A DNA stretch of 64,000 nt from an uncultured Puniceicoccaceae bacterium (GCA_905479975.1 CAJQOS010000022.1:1-64000), one strand, 5' to 3'; shown: positions 10,898 through 21,658, counted from the stretch's first letter. The notes: generated by a model from the sequence alone, not told the origin. Numbers and translations: made by a program.

Positions 10898-12577
10898 TTA
10901 GCGGAGTCTGGAGAGTGCGGCTTCGGCCTCGGTGCGGAGCGAGTGATTCGGAGCCAGTTGGATGAAGCGTTCATAGAGCATGATCGCGGCAGAATTGTTC
11001 CCATCAATTCGCTCATAACCGCGAGCGAGTGAAAGCGCGATCTCGGGACTGCGCGGGAAGCGGTCGTAAGCGGTTTGCAGTTCGGCGAGGAAGTCTCCCG
11101 GCTTTTTGGTGCGTTGAATCACGCGCAAATAGTCGAGCGTGTAGTCGATCTCTGCGGGGGCGAGGCGGGTGGCTTCGAGCGCGGTGGTCTCGGCGTTCTT
11201 GGTTTGGCCATCGAATCGGTAAGCGCGGGAGAGCATATTCCAGATGTCGGCTCGGTTGTTGGCGCGGCCGAGTGCTTGCCAGTAGAGTTGGATGGCTTGC
11301 TTGTAGTCATGTTCAATGGTCGCGCTTTCGGCATCTGCGAGCATGTGATCTAGGCTACGTGGAGGCAGCGTGGGGCTGATCGCGGAGGATGGTTCGGTGG
11401 CTGGTGTGTCGGCTTGGATGACGACGTCGGGTGCGATGGTATCGTTTAGATCGGAGGTGCCGACTGAGTAATCGATCACTGCGCCTTCGCTTTGCTGGTC
11501 GTAAGTCACGCCAAGTGCGAACTCTGGCTCGGCAGGTTCGATGGCGATGGCTGGGTTGAAGGCGATGGTAGATGGCTCGGCTTCGACTGCTGGCGTGTCG
11601 GCCATGGCCTCGGCGTGCTCTAAGTCTGCGATGATTTGCGCTTTGCCTGTGGTGGGCTCGGCGGTGTCAGTGTTGGTCGCGTCTGTGGTATCGGCTGGCG
11701 TGCTGGTTGCGACTTGCTCGGCGGCTTTGGCTTCGGCGGCTGCTTTTGCCGCGGCTTCTTTGGCGGCCTGTTTTTGGGCGAGATCGGCTTGCATGGTTGT
11801 CTGTGCGGTGCGCCAGCGTTCGAGTTCGCCGCGGGCGTTGGCCCATTCACTGGCATCGACTGCGCCGGGGAATTGTTTGTCGAGTTGCGCGATCACCGAC
11901 TCCGCTGCGGTCCAGTTTTTATTACGAAGGTGGATATCTAACAGGCCGAAGAGTGCGGGAAGAGCGTTGGGGTCGTCGCTGTTGGCGGCTATGTTCAGCC
12001 AGCGTTCGGCCTGTGGCAGGTTGTCGAGTTGCTTAAAGAGTGTGCCGATGGCGACTGCGGTTTCCGGTGTGGGGGTGCTGTTTTCCGGATCGACGCCTTT
12101 TAGGTATGCGTCGAGGGCGGATTGTGTCTGTTGAGCCTCGGCACGAAGTTCGCCCAGGCGTCGCCAGAGTTCGTCTGAGATGGCGTCGGGCTCGGCTTCG
12201 ACGAGTGCTTCGAGTCGTTCGTATGCGGCTTCGGGTTGGTTGGCGTTTTCCTGTGCGCGGTAAGTTTGGTAGAGCAGTTCGACGTCGTCGGGTGCTTGGT
12301 TGTAAGCGGCGCTGAGGTAGAAGGCGGCTTCGGCTGCGTTGCCAAGTGCTTCATGCGTGCTACCGATTTCCCTTAAGATTTCAGTGTCGTTGCCGTGTGT
12401 CTGATTGAGTGCGTCGAGTGCGGCGAGTGCGGCCGCGTGATCTCCGGCTGCGCGTAGCTGCGCGACTTCGTTGAGGGCTTGGACTCTCTTTTCTTCCGGG
12501 CCGCTGCAACCTGATAAAATCAAGGCTGTCAGAGGAATAAGAATGGAGATTAGGTTTTTGGTGTTTGCTTTTAGCAT
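10898..12577 (-). CDS. TPR-repeat lipoprotein
   Basis: Lipobox SILIPLTALILSGCSG; TPR-like repeats; start taken at internal Met (MLKANTKN). Confidence 0.7.
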   Translation of the reverse strand: MLKANTKNLISILIPLTALILSGCSGPEEKRVQALNEVAQLRAAGDHAAALAALDALNQTHGNDTEILREIGSTHEALGNAAEAAFYLSAAYNQAPDDVELLYQTYRAQENANQPEAAYERLEALVEAEPDAISDELWRRLGELRAEAQQTQSALDAYLKGVDPENSTPTPETAVAIGTLFKQLDNLPQAERWLNIAANSDDPNALPALFGLLDIHLRNKNWTAAESVIAQLDKQFPGAVDASEWANARGELERWRTAQTTMQADLAQKQAAKEAAAKAAAEAKAAEQVATSTPADTTDATNTDTAEPTTGKAQIIADLEHAEAMADTPAVEAEPSTIAFNPAIAIEPAEPEFALGVTYDQQSEGAVIDYSVGTSDLNDTIAPDVVIQADTPATEPSSAISPTLPPRSLDHMLADAESATIEHDYKQAIQLYWQALGRANNRADIWNMLSRAYRFDGQTKNAETTALEATRLAPAEIDYTLDYLRVIQRTKKPGDFLAELQTAYDRFPRSPEIALSLARGYERIDGNNSAAIMLYERFIQLAPNHSLRTEAEAALSRLR

Positions 12578-12665
12578 AAGCAGCAATTTGTTGCGAGGTG
12601 TGTGTATTTCAGGAGATAAGACCACAGCGTTGTCGTCACTTTCGTTTCCCTTGTTTGGGTGTCAA

Positions 12666-13775
12666 GTGGATAGGCGGGCGTTGCGCCTTGATTTGGGGCT
12701 GTGTCGCTGCATTTGTGGCGCATTGCTCCTGATCGGTGGTTTGTTGATGCCGTCAACGGGGCGTGCGCAGGCAGGATTGGTGCCGCGTGCGCCACTTGGC
12801 TTGATCTGGGAGGCTCCGATGGCGGAAGGAAAACTTTATTACTCTGAGGTGACGGCTTTGGTCCAGACGTATGAAGCGCAGGTGGGCGCTCGCTTGGCTC
12901 CGGGGGAGCGCGGCAAGGTCGGCATTAAGGTAAACTCGCGCAGTGGGCGCGGGTTGAGCACGCCGCTGCAGCTACTTCGGGCGATGATCGAGGTGTTGGA
13001 GGCGCGCGGCTTCGAGCGCGAATCGATTTTGATTGTGGATTATTCGGAGCATCAGTTGCGGCAGGCGGGCATCATGCCTTCCTTGAGTTCGGATCTGGCG
13101 CATTTCGAGGGTTGCCCGGTGTATGCGCTGGATAGTGAGCGCTACTATGATGCGGATTGGTTTTACGACAGTCCGTTGCCGCCAAGTATGAGTCAGGAGC
13201 CGCAGCTATTGGGTGGTTTGGGGCGGGGCAGTAGTGCTTTGGAAGAGGGTGCGATCGAGCGTAAGAGCTTTTTGGCCGCACCGTTGCTATTTGAAGTAGA
13301 TTTTTGGGTGAACTTGGTGGTCGGTGTGGATGATGAGTCCTTAGGGGTGGATGGTGCGCTGGCCAACGCGACCTTGTGGAATGTGAGTAACAGTCAGCGC
13401 TTTCTTGGTAATGAGGCCACGGCCTCGGCTGCTGTGGCTGAGATCGCGGCGATTCCCGAGCTCAGTGAACGCATGGTGCTGCATTTCGTCTCTTTGGAGC
13501 GCTACCAGTATATCGGCGGCCCTCGGTTTAAATCCCGCTATTCACGTTCGGAGCCGTTGCTGTGGATGAGTTCGGATCCGGTGGCGATTGATCGTATGTT
13601 GTATGATCGGATGAATAGGTATCGGCTTCTGAATGGCTTTCCTGAGATTTCACCGCTGCCTCGTCAGTTGCCGTTTGCCGCGAGTCTTGGGCTGGGAGTC
13701 TATGATAAGTCGCGCATCCGTTTGCAGCGCCTGTCGTTTGTTGCGCCTTCGATTGAGGACTCCGCGGTAGAATAA
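12666..13775 (+). CDS. Secreted protein of unknown function, weakly DUF362-like
   Basis: Signal-peptide-like LCRCICGALLLIGGLLMPSTGRAQA; VGIKVNSRSGRGLSTPLQLLRAMIEVLEARGFERESILIVDYSE. Start uncertain (GTG 12666 proposed to avoid overlap with the divergent gene). Confidence 0.5.
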   Translation: MDRRALRLDLGLCRCICGALLLIGGLLMPSTGRAQAGLVPRAPLGLIWEAPMAEGKLYYSEVTALVQTYEAQVGARLAPGERGKVGIKVNSRSGRGLSTPLQLLRAMIEVLEARGFERESILIVDYSEHQLRQAGIMPSLSSDLAHFEGCPVYALDSERYYDADWFYDSPLPPSMSQEPQLLGGLGRGSSALEEGAIERKSFLAAPLLFEVDFWVNLVVGVDDESLGVDGALANATLWNVSNSQRFLGNEATASAAVAEIAAIPELSERMVLHFVSLERYQYIGGPRFKSRYSRSEPLLWMSSDPVAIDRMLYDRMNRYRLLNGFPEISPLPRQLPFAASLGLGVYDKSRIRLQRLSFVAPSIEDSAVE

Positions 13776-13834
13776 TTGCGGATGCTTGAAGAAACGCCTT
13801 GAACTGAGGCGCAAAGCCTCCTTCTTTGCTTCCT

Positions 13835-14209
13835 ATGCAGATCGCGGACTATTATCCGATTCTTATTCAATTTACTATCGCAGCCAGTATCGGTGCGGTT
13901 GTTCTTGTGGCGTCCCATATCTTCGGACAGCGCGGCACATCGGTTGGGATCAAGGATCAACCATATGAGTGCGGTATGTTGGCTCAAGGCTCTGGCCATG
14001 CGCGTTTCGCCGTGAAGTTCTACGTCACCGCGATGCTGTTCATCTTATTTGATATCGAGGTCATCTTCCTGATGCCTTGGGTGCTGGTCTTTCGCGAGTT
14101 TCTTGCTGCGAGTCTGCCAATTCTTTTGCCGATTTTCTTCTTCCTGTTCGTTCTGGTCCTCGGGCTGTTCTATGAGCTGAAGAAGGGCGCGATTGAGTGG
14201 GAGCAGTAG
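13835..14209 (+). CDS. nuoA: NADH-quinone oxidoreductase subunit A
   Basis: DQPYECGMLAQGSGHARFAVKFYVTAMLFILFDIEVIFLMPWVLVFRE; ELKKGAIEWE C-terminus. Confidence 0.93.
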   Translation: MQIADYYPILIQFTIAASIGAVVLVASHIFGQRGTSVGIKDQPYECGMLAQGSGHARFAVKFYVTAMLFILFDIEVIFLMPWVLVFREFLAASLPILLPIFFFLFVLVLGLFYELKKGAIEWEQ

Positions 14210-14349
14210 ACTTTCAGCCAGTGCCTGATCCTCTTATTTTTCCAGTTGGTTGATTGCATGGAACCTGGGGGTGCTATGCGCTGTATTTATTTATCCTGAT
14301 ATTCCTTTAAACCTTTTGACATTAGACGCTTACGTTTCACTTATAAGCT

Positions 14350-15708
14350 ATGCGCATTGACCGCTACATCGCTCAAACTCGTGTGATCGATCTTGAGAGC
14401 ACCGACTTCAAGGGTGCGTTGTCGGAACTGCTCGACGTTTGCGATATTTCAAAAGAAAAGGGCCTGACCAAGAAACGCTTGCTGCGTGATCTGCTGGATC
14501 GGGAGAAGCAAATGACGACCTACCTAGGTAGTGGTGTCTGTCTGCCGCACGCACGCGTGCCGATGAAGCGCAATTACATGATCGCGGTCGGTCGTTGCCC
14601 TGAGGGCTTGATCTACGATGGGCAAACCGAGTATCAGGACATTCGCTACGTGTTTTTGTTACTGGCATCCGAAAAAGCCCGTAATTATCTCTATGGCTTA
14701 GCATCGCTGGCACGCGTCTTTCAGGATCAGTCGCACATGGAGCGGCTCGCTTTGGCTGGGCCTTTACCAGAATTTCGCCGCGAGTTGAAATCGGTATTCG
14801 GGGGCGATGGTGCCAAGCCGCAGCGTCGTCACGATCGGTTTAATAATCTGATTTTGAAAGAGGCCGCCAAAATTGCCAAAGGTGCGAATTGCACCTCCGT
14901 GCTCGTGTTTGGCGATACCTTTGGTGGCGGTGCTGAGGTCGGCACAGTGTTTAAGGATTTTAAGACGGTGCTGATCGCGCATGGCTCCTCGGACTTAGCG
15001 ACCGAGAATAGCGGGATCGATGCAGTGCTGCCGATTCGTTCGTTCAGCAATCATCGTTTCTCCCAATTGCGCAGTGCGGTATTGATCGGCCTGACGCGTG
15101 GTATCTTTTCGAGTAGTGAGCGCCTTTGCTGTGTCGGTGGACTGCCGAAAAGCAACCAATTTGATAGTATCACCGTGGTCGATGTGGAGCGTGAATTCCA
15201 AACCATGTTGATCCAGAAATCCAATATGCTGCCGTCTGGCGTGAAGCCCGAAGTGGTGGAACGTGTCTTGGCCATTGCGACTGAGCTCGCCGTCGAGGGA
15301 CGCGAAGGACACCCAGTCGGCTGTTTGTTCGTGCTCGGCAATGCCGAGAAGATCACCGAATACACCAAGCCGCTCATTCTGAATCCATTTTACGGATACA
15401 AGGATGAGGATCGAAATATTTTGAATCCATTCATGGATGAAACCGTGAAGGAACTCTCCTCGATTGATGGTGCGTTTATCATCCGAGGCGATGGCGTCTT
15501 GATCTCTGCCGGGTCGTTGATCCACGCACCAGACTACAGGCATAACTTACCGAGCGGACTGGGCAGTCGCCATGCCGCGGCCGCTTCGATCACACAGGTG
15601 GAAGATTGCCTTTGCGTGGTCGTTTCTGGGAGCACGGGGCAGGTCACACTGTTTCGTCGCGGCGAGATGTTGCCACTGATCGAAAAAGCGCTGGTGCGGA
15701 ATAGTTAG
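14350..15708 (+). CDS. Multidomain diadenylate cyclase: EIIA(PTS/Ntr)-like + central PK-C-like domain + DAC domain
   Basis: N-term YLGSGVCLPHARVP (EIIA His motif); C-term SIDGAFIIRGDGVLISAG...LGSRHAAAASITQVEDCLCVVVSGSTGQVTLFRRGEM (DGA and variant RHR motifs of DAC domains). Confidence 0.78.
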   Translation: MRIDRYIAQTRVIDLESTDFKGALSELLDVCDISKEKGLTKKRLLRDLLDREKQMTTYLGSGVCLPHARVPMKRNYMIAVGRCPEGLIYDGQTEYQDIRYVFLLLASEKARNYLYGLASLARVFQDQSHMERLALAGPLPEFRRELKSVFGGDGAKPQRRHDRFNNLILKEAAKIAKGANCTSVLVFGDTFGGGAEVGTVFKDFKTVLIAHGSSDLATENSGIDAVLPIRSFSNHRFSQLRSAVLIGLTRGIFSSSERLCCVGGLPKSNQFDSITVVDVEREFQTMLIQKSNMLPSGVKPEVVERVLAIATELAVEGREGHPVGCLFVLGNAEKITEYTKPLILNPFYGYKDEDRNILNPFMDETVKELSSIDGAFIIRGDGVLISAGSLIHAPDYRHNLPSGLGSRHAAAASITQVEDCLCVVVSGSTGQVTLFRRGEMLPLIEKALVRNS

Positions 15709-15732
15709 GGGCTTCGCGCTGTCGCGCTGTGG

Positions 15733-15828
15733 GAAGGTGGGAAAGTGCGAAAGTGCGAAAGTAGGAAGGTTCTAAGGTAGGAAGGTGCAAAGGTCTGAAG
15801 GTGCAAAGGTCTGAAGGTGTGAAAGTCT
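15733..15828. repeat. Tandem array of 12 degenerate octamers (GAAGGTGC/GAAAGTGC/AAAGGTCT)
   Basis: Read directly: gaaggtgg gaaagtgc gaaagtgc gaaagtag gaaggttc taaggtag gaaggtgc aaaggtct gaaggtgc aaaggtct gaaggtgt gaaagtct. Confidence 0.9.
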
Positions 15829-15903
15829 TTTGGTCGCTTGACGCTTGGTAGAATACGGGATTAAACCTTCCCACTTTCACACATTTTACTTTCATACTTC
15901 ACC

Positions 15904-16716
15904 ATGTCCCGTATCCAACAAGCCTTTGCTACTGCCCGTGCCGAAAATCGCGCCGCCTTTGTCGGCTACCTTTGTGCCGGTGATCCCGATCTAGAAACGT
16001 CCGTGAAAGCCTGTCGCGCCGTGATTGATGCCGGTGTCGATGTGCTGGAGCTCGGAGTGCCGTTTTCAGATCCGCTCGCAGATGGCCTGACTAATCAATT
16101 GGCAGCGCAACGCGCGCTTGAGAGTGGTAGCGCCAGTGAACGCGTGCTGGAGCTCGTTAAAGCGGTGCGCGAATTCAGCGAAGTGCCGATCGTCTTTTAT
16201 ACATATTATAACCTCGTGTTCGCAAAGGGCAGTGAGGCCTATGCGGCCGAATCCAAAGCTGCCGGCGTTGATGGGATTTTGACTTTGGATCTGCCGCCCG
16301 AAGAGGCAGCGGATCATCTCGCTGCGTGTGAAAAGCACGGCTTGGGCACGGTCTTTATTGTCGCACCAACAACCCCCGACTCACGTCTGGAGGTTATTTG
16401 TAAGGCAGCGACCGGATTTGTTTACTACGTATCGCGCGAAGGTGTCACTGGTGAGCAGGCGTCAATGTCTGACGATATTAAAGCACGCGTGGACCTGATC
16501 AAACAATACACCGACCTACCCGTCGTGGTGGGCTTTGGTATTTCAAATGCCGATCATGTGAACACCGTCGCTCAAGCTGCAGACGGCGTCGTCGTCGGCA
16601 GTGCGATCGTCAATTGCATCGCCGAAAATCTAGGCGATGCCACAGCCATTGAAAATGCGCTCACTCAAAAGATGAACGCATTACTTGAAGGTAATGCCTT
16701 GGGCAAGTTGGCTTAG
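15904..16716 (+). CDS. trpA: Tryptophan synthase alpha chain
   Basis: FVGYLCAGDPDLETS, VDVLELGVPFSDPLADG, VDGILTLDLPPEEA, VYYVSREGVTG. Confidence 0.96.
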   Translation: MSRIQQAFATARAENRAAFVGYLCAGDPDLETSVKACRAVIDAGVDVLELGVPFSDPLADGLTNQLAAQRALESGSASERVLELVKAVREFSEVPIVFYTYYNLVFAKGSEAYAAESKAAGVDGILTLDLPPEEAADHLAACEKHGLGTVFIVAPTTPDSRLEVICKAATGFVYYVSREGVTGEQASMSDDIKARVDLIKQYTDLPVVVGFGISNADHVNTVAQAADGVVVGSAIVNCIAENLGDATAIENALTQKMNALLEGNALGKLA

Positions 16717-16773
16717 AGCTGATCTCTGATACTGCCGCTCATCAAGTATTGTGATTTCCCATGAGGCATCTGG

Positions 16774-17097
16774 TTGCCTAGAATGCATAATCTTCAGGAT
16801 CTTGAGCCTGAATTCGTAGGTGGCTTCCTTAAGTCAACGGTAGTGAGACGTGTTACAGGGAGACGTTTACAGGGACAGGGGGATCCACTGCAAACGATGG
16901 CGGCTTATATTGATCTCAACCCCGTGCGTGCTGGGGTGGTGGAAGATCCGAAAGATTACCGTTTCTGTGGCTATGCCGAGGCGGTGGCGGGAGTGGTGGA
17001 GGCCAAGAAGGGATTGATTTGTATTTGGAGCGATCATGGCGCGAGTTGGGGCGATCTAGCGATGATTCAGAGCTTGCGACGGCAGGTCTTTTATTGA
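16774..17097 (+). pseudogene. Truncated REP-associated tyrosine transposase (RAYT/IS200-like) remnant
   Basis: [36 protein letters not shown] matches the C-terminal part of RAYT proteins; the N-terminal HUH catalytic part is missing. Confidence 0.75.
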
Positions 17098-17132
17098 TTC
17101 ATCGGTACTTATATCGAACGATTATTAGAATT

Positions 17133-17705
17133 TTGAAAATAGGACTTACAGGGGGGATCGGTTGCGGGAAGTCGACCGTGGTGCAATTATTCGCAGAATC
17201 TGGCTGGCGCACGGTTGAGACGGATGCCGTTGTGCGTGACTGTCTTGCGACGGATGTGGAGGTGCATACTGCGCTGCGAGGGCGTTGGGGAGCGTCGGTG
17301 TTTGACGCGCAAGGGGCGGTTGATCGTAAGGCGATTGCAGTGCGAGTTTTCACGGATACTGATGAGTTGGCTTGGCTGGAGGCGTTGCTGCATCCGATCG
17401 TTCGGAGTGCATGGGAAGCGGCTATCGCCAAGGCGCCTGAGGCGAATTGGTTGGTTGAGATTCCGCTGCTGTTTGAAAAAAGGCTTGAAACCGAGTTTGA
17501 TTTGATTGTGTGTGTTACCAGTCCTCCTGAGATTGTTGAACGCCGCATGGTGCGCAGAGGTTACTCGGGAGATGAGATCAAGCAGCGTCGTCACCGGCAG
17601 ATGCCTCTTGAGGAAAAAGCCCGACGCGCGAATTGTGTGATCTCAAATGCAGGCAGCCTGGAATTTTTAAAACAACAAACGAAGCGATTGATCGCACAGA
17701 CCTAG
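17133..17705 (+). CDS. coaE: Dephospho-CoA kinase
   Basis: [36 protein letters not shown] start at 17133 preferred over upstream extension. Confidence 0.92.
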   Translation: MKIGLTGGIGCGKSTVVQLFAESGWRTVETDAVVRDCLATDVEVHTALRGRWGASVFDAQGAVDRKAIAVRVFTDTDELAWLEALLHPIVRSAWEAAIAKAPEANWLVEIPLLFEKRLETEFDLIVCVTSPPEIVERRMVRRGYSGDEIKQRRHRQMPLEEKARRANCVISNAGSLEFLKQQTKRLIAQT

Positions 17706-17794
17706 ACGCATTAGCCCGTTGCCGCATGTCGGTGGAACGCTGAGCGTCCTCTCTTTTACTAAAGACCCCGCACTCCGTGCATTACTACTAGCCC

Positions 17795-19858
17795 ATGAGC
17801 TCTGAAGACGAAATTAAACCAGTTGTGAACGCAAATACATCCGCCGAGGATGCGCCAAAGCCAGCGCGTAAGCGTGCGGTGAAGAAGACTGCCACAAAGA
17901 AGGCCGCAAAAAAGGCGGCGAAGAAAGCAGCGAAGAAGGCGACTAAGAAGGTCGCGCGTAAAGTCGCGAAGCCTGCTGCGGTCGCTCAGCCAGAGCTGTT
18001 TGCTGCTGCATCAGTCGCTGAGGCGCCGAAACCGCGCGTTGCGAAGGAGTTTGTGCCATCAGAGATTAAGCCTTCAGAAGTGAAACCTGCCGAGGTGAAG
18101 CCTGTTGAGCGTGCTCGTAAACCAAGTGTGGTGTGGTCTTCGGATGATCCGGAGCCAGTGGTAGAGTCCTCTCAGGAATCAAAGCAGGATTCGCCTTCGG
18201 AGAGTTCTCGCGGTGAAGCTCCATCTGGAGATGGGCAGTCGAAGAGCGAAAAGCCAAGCGAGGGTAAGTCTCAGGAGGGTAAGCCGCACGGGCGTCGCAA
18301 TGAGCAAGGCGGCGGACATCGTAATCAGCGCCGAGATCGCAATAATCGTGGCGAGCGTAACAATGACCGCGGTGAGCGCCCAAACCGTAATGGTAAGTTT
18401 AAGAATAAGGGCGGGCCTGGTCCGCACCCGAATAAGAATAAAAAGGGCAAAGGGCGTTGGCAGGATAAGAAGAAGCGTGCTCGTGAGGAGGATTCTCCGA
18501 TTGATTTTGGTGAGTTGCTCGACTTCGAGCCATTGAAGAGCTTCGATGAGGTGCTGCAGTTGGCTACGGAGATACGTTCGGGTGAAGGTGATGCGCTCGA
18601 TTTTAATCGTATCTATAGCATGGGCTTGCCGGAGCTTCGTGAGGAGATCGCCGCGACTGCAGTGGAGACCCCGCATGCGCCGAATCGTGATCAGTTGCTG
18701 AATGCCTTGGTCGCTCAGGCGGGCGAGCGGAAGGTTTGCATCTCGTCGGTTGGTATTTTTGAGCCGATGGAGGATGACGAAGGCGGGTTGCTTGTTTATG
18801 AACGTGATAACTATCGTGTGAAGGCCTTGAGTGCCTATGTGCCGCAAGTATTTGTCGAGCGTTATGGCTTGCAGCGTGGTCACATCGTGAAGGCGCAATT
18901 GCACCCGCACCGTGAGAATGAGTCCTGCCCATTTGTTGTGTGTGTGAATGAGGTGATGGGGCGCGATCCTGAAACGCTCAGCGAGATTGTGCCGTTTACT
19001 GAGGGGGTTCCGTATTATCCGCTCGAACGTATTTTGTTGGAGTCGGATGCCGAATCGAAGTCGGATAACCTATCCATGCGTGTGGTTGATTGCTTGACGC
19101 CAGTTGGGTTTGGGCAACGTGGTCTGATCGTCGCTCCGCCGCGCACAGGTAAGACTGTGTTGATGCAGGGGATGGCGAACTCGATTCAGAAAAACTATCC
19201 GGATGCGCATTTGATTATCCTGTTGATCGATGAGCGCCCTGAGGAAGTGACTGATTTTCGCCGCCAAGTGTCCGGTGAGGTGATTAGCTCGACCTTTGAT
19301 GAAACTGCGGAAAGCCATGTGCATGCCGCAGAAATGGTGATCGAAAAGGCGCGCCGCATGGTCGAAGTCGGCCGCGATGTCGTTATTCTTCTCGACTCGA
19401 TTACACGCCTAGCGCGTGCCTATAATACGACGATGCCAAGCAGCGGTAAAATTCTTTCGGGTGGTGTGGAGGCCAATGCACTACAAAAACCGAAGCGTTT
19501 CTTTGGTTCTGCGCGTAATATTGAAGGCGGTGGTAGCCTCACGATTATTGCGACTGCACTGGTTGAAACGGGCAGTAAGATGGACGAAGTGATCTTTGAA
19601 GAGTTCAAAGGCACTGGTAATATGGAGCTGCACTTGGATCGTGGGCTTTCCGATAAACGTATTTTCCCAGCGTTGAGTATGGATAAGAGTGGCACCCGTA
19701 AGGAAGAATTACTCTATCACCCAGATGAAATGCTTAAAATTTATTCATTGCGCAGGGCAATGAAAGGGCTACCGTCCACTGATGCCATGGAGATGTTGAT
19801 CCAACGCATTAAGAAAACCAGCACGAATGCGGAGTTCTTAATGAGTGTTTCCCGCTAG
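17795..19858 (+). CDS. rho: Transcription termination factor Rho with long Lys/Ala- and Arg/Asn/Gly-rich N-terminal extension
   Basis: [107 protein letters not shown]-term [18 protein letters not shown]. Confidence 0.97.
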   Translation: MSSEDEIKPVVNANTSAEDAPKPARKRAVKKTATKKAAKKAAKKAAKKATKKVARKVAKPAAVAQPELFAAASVAEAPKPRVAKEFVPSEIKPSEVKPAEVKPVERARKPSVVWSSDDPEPVVESSQESKQDSPSESSRGEAPSGDGQSKSEKPSEGKSQEGKPHGRRNEQGGGHRNQRRDRNNRGERNNDRGERPNRNGKFKNKGGPGPHPNKNKKGKGRWQDKKKRAREEDSPIDFGELLDFEPLKSFDEVLQLATEIRSGEGDALDFNRIYSMGLPELREEIAATAVETPHAPNRDQLLNALVAQAGERKVCISSVGIFEPMEDDEGGLLVYERDNYRVKALSAYVPQVFVERYGLQRGHIVKAQLHPHRENESCPFVVCVNEVMGRDPETLSEIVPFTEGVPYYPLERILLESDAESKSDNLSMRVVDCLTPVGFGQRGLIVAPPRTGKTVLMQGMANSIQKNYPDAHLIILLIDERPEEVTDFRRQVSGEVISSTFDETAESHVHAAEMVIEKARRMVEVGRDVVILLDSITRLARAYNTTMPSSGKILSGGVEANALQKPKRFFGSARNIEGGGSLTIIATALVETGSKMDEVIFEEFKGTGNMELHLDRGLSDKRIFPALSMDKSGTRKEELLYHPDEMLKIYSLRRAMKGLPSTDAMEMLIQRIKKTSTNAEFLMSVSR

Positions 19859-19894
19859 TTCTAATTACTTTAATCCCCACCCCGCTTAACATCT

Positions 19895-21616
19895 GTGACC
19901 TCAGCCGACGAATTTGTTCTCCAACTTTTAATTGATAAAGGAATCGTAGATTCCGCTGTAATCGACGATGCCCGCGCGAAAGTTGCGGAGCTCGGGAGTG
20001 AAGGTAATCCGGACTCGGATGCACTGGATCTCTTGGTCGATGAACATGCTGTGACTCAACTGCAAATCGCGCAAGCGCTTGCGGAAGAGTTTAACATGGA
20101 TGTCGTGGATCTCGCCGATGTGCGCGTCTCCAACGAAGCGTTGGAATTGGTGCCCTTTGAGTTGGCCAATCGCTATAAGGTGTTCCCGCTTGAGGGAGAC
20201 GATAATGAGGTGGAGCTCGCAGTGTGTGATCCGCTGGATATGGATGCGATTGACAGCATCAGTCACGTTATTCAGCGCTCGATTACTAGTCGAGTGGCGC
20301 CACTTGAAGACATCGAGAAGGCGATCCATCAGTATTACGATGGTGCGCATGTCGAGAAGGTGGACAGCATGTTCTCTGGTATGGAAGAACTCGGCGAGGG
20401 GGAGATTGATTTGCCCACAGGCGAGGAAGCGGGTGTTGCCGAAGATGAAGCGCCCATCATCCGCTATGTGCACATGGTGATTTCTGAGGCGTTGAAGCGT
20501 CGCGCATCGGATATTCACATGGAGCCTTTGGAGAAGCGCTTCCGCGTGCGCTACCGTATTGACGGTGTTTTGCACGAAGTGGAAAATCCACCCAAGCGTT
20601 TGCAACCATCGATTATTTCGCGCATCAAGCTGATGTCGGATGTGAGCATCGCGGAAAAGCGTGTGCCTTTGGATGGTCGTATTAATATTAAAGTCGGTGC
20701 CAAGGTGATCGATTTGCGCGTATCAACTTTGCCGACCGCGTTTGGTGAGAGTATTGTTATGCGTATCTTGGATAAGGAAGGCCTGAACCTTGGCTTGCCT
20801 CAACTTGGTTTCTTCAGCGATGACCAAGCTAGCTTTGAGCGTATCATCGCCATGCCAGACGGGGTCTTCCTCGTGACCGGGCCGACCGGTTCCGGTAAGT
20901 CCACTACACTTTATTCAGCACTTAACTGCATTAATCACCCCGACCGTAAGATCATTACCGTTGAGGATCCTGTTGAGTATGAGATGGCGGGCATTAATCA
21001 GGTGCAAGTGCGACGCGATGTCGGTATGACATTCTCCGCGGCCTTGCGTTCCATGCTGCGTCAGGCGCCGAACATCATCATGGTCGGGGAAATTCGCGAT
21101 AAAGAAACCGCTGAGATCGCCATTAATGCGGCTTTGACCGGTCACATGGTGTTTAGCACCTTGCACACCAATGATGCGCCGAGTGCGATCAGTCGTTTGG
21201 TTGATATCGGAATTAAGCCTTTCCTTGTGGCTGCGGCTTTGCGTGCAGTGCTCGCTCAGCGTCTGGTGCGTCGAATTTGCCCGAATTGTAAGGAGTCGCA
21301 CGAGCACGATGAGAAGGTCTTGAGCTCTTTGGGGATTCGTTCCGATCAGACCTTGGATGCGAATTTCATGCTAGGTAAAGGTTGCTCGAAGTGTAACTCG
21401 ACTGGCTTCCGTGGTCGTGTGGGTGTCTTCGAGATGTTTACGATGAATGAAGAATTACAGCAAATGGTCTATGAAGATGCGAGTCTTGTGGCTTTGCGCG
21501 GAAAAGCCAAAGAGATGGGCATGCGGACTATGCGTGAAGATGGTATCCGCAAAGTCATTGCTGGCGTGACCACCCCTGAGGAAGTCCTGCATGCGACTGT
21601 GGCTGAATCGGTTTAA
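19895..21616 (+). CDS. Type IV pilus / type II secretion assembly ATPase PilB/GspE
   Basis: [52 protein letters not shown]...[19 protein letters not shown]. Confidence 0.93.
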   Translation: MTSADEFVLQLLIDKGIVDSAVIDDARAKVAELGSEGNPDSDALDLLVDEHAVTQLQIAQALAEEFNMDVVDLADVRVSNEALELVPFELANRYKVFPLEGDDNEVELAVCDPLDMDAIDSISHVIQRSITSRVAPLEDIEKAIHQYYDGAHVEKVDSMFSGMEELGEGEIDLPTGEEAGVAEDEAPIIRYVHMVISEALKRRASDIHMEPLEKRFRVRYRIDGVLHEVENPPKRLQPSIISRIKLMSDVSIAEKRVPLDGRINIKVGAKVIDLRVSTLPTAFGESIVMRILDKEGLNLGLPQLGFFSDDQASFERIIAMPDGVFLVTGPTGSGKSTTLYSALNCINHPDRKIITVEDPVEYEMAGINQVQVRRDVGMTFSAALRSMLRQAPNIIMVGEIRDKETAEIAINAALTGHMVFSTLHTNDAPSAISRLVDIGIKPFLVAAALRAVLAQRLVRRICPNCKESHEHDEKVLSSLGIRSDQTLDANFMLGKGCSKCNSTGFRGRVGVFEMFTMNEELQQMVYEDASLVALRGKAKEMGMRTMREDGIRKVIAGVTTPEEVLHATVAESV

Positions 21617-21658
21617 TTTGTCTTTCCTGTTAACTAGAATCCCAATCCCGGTAATACT

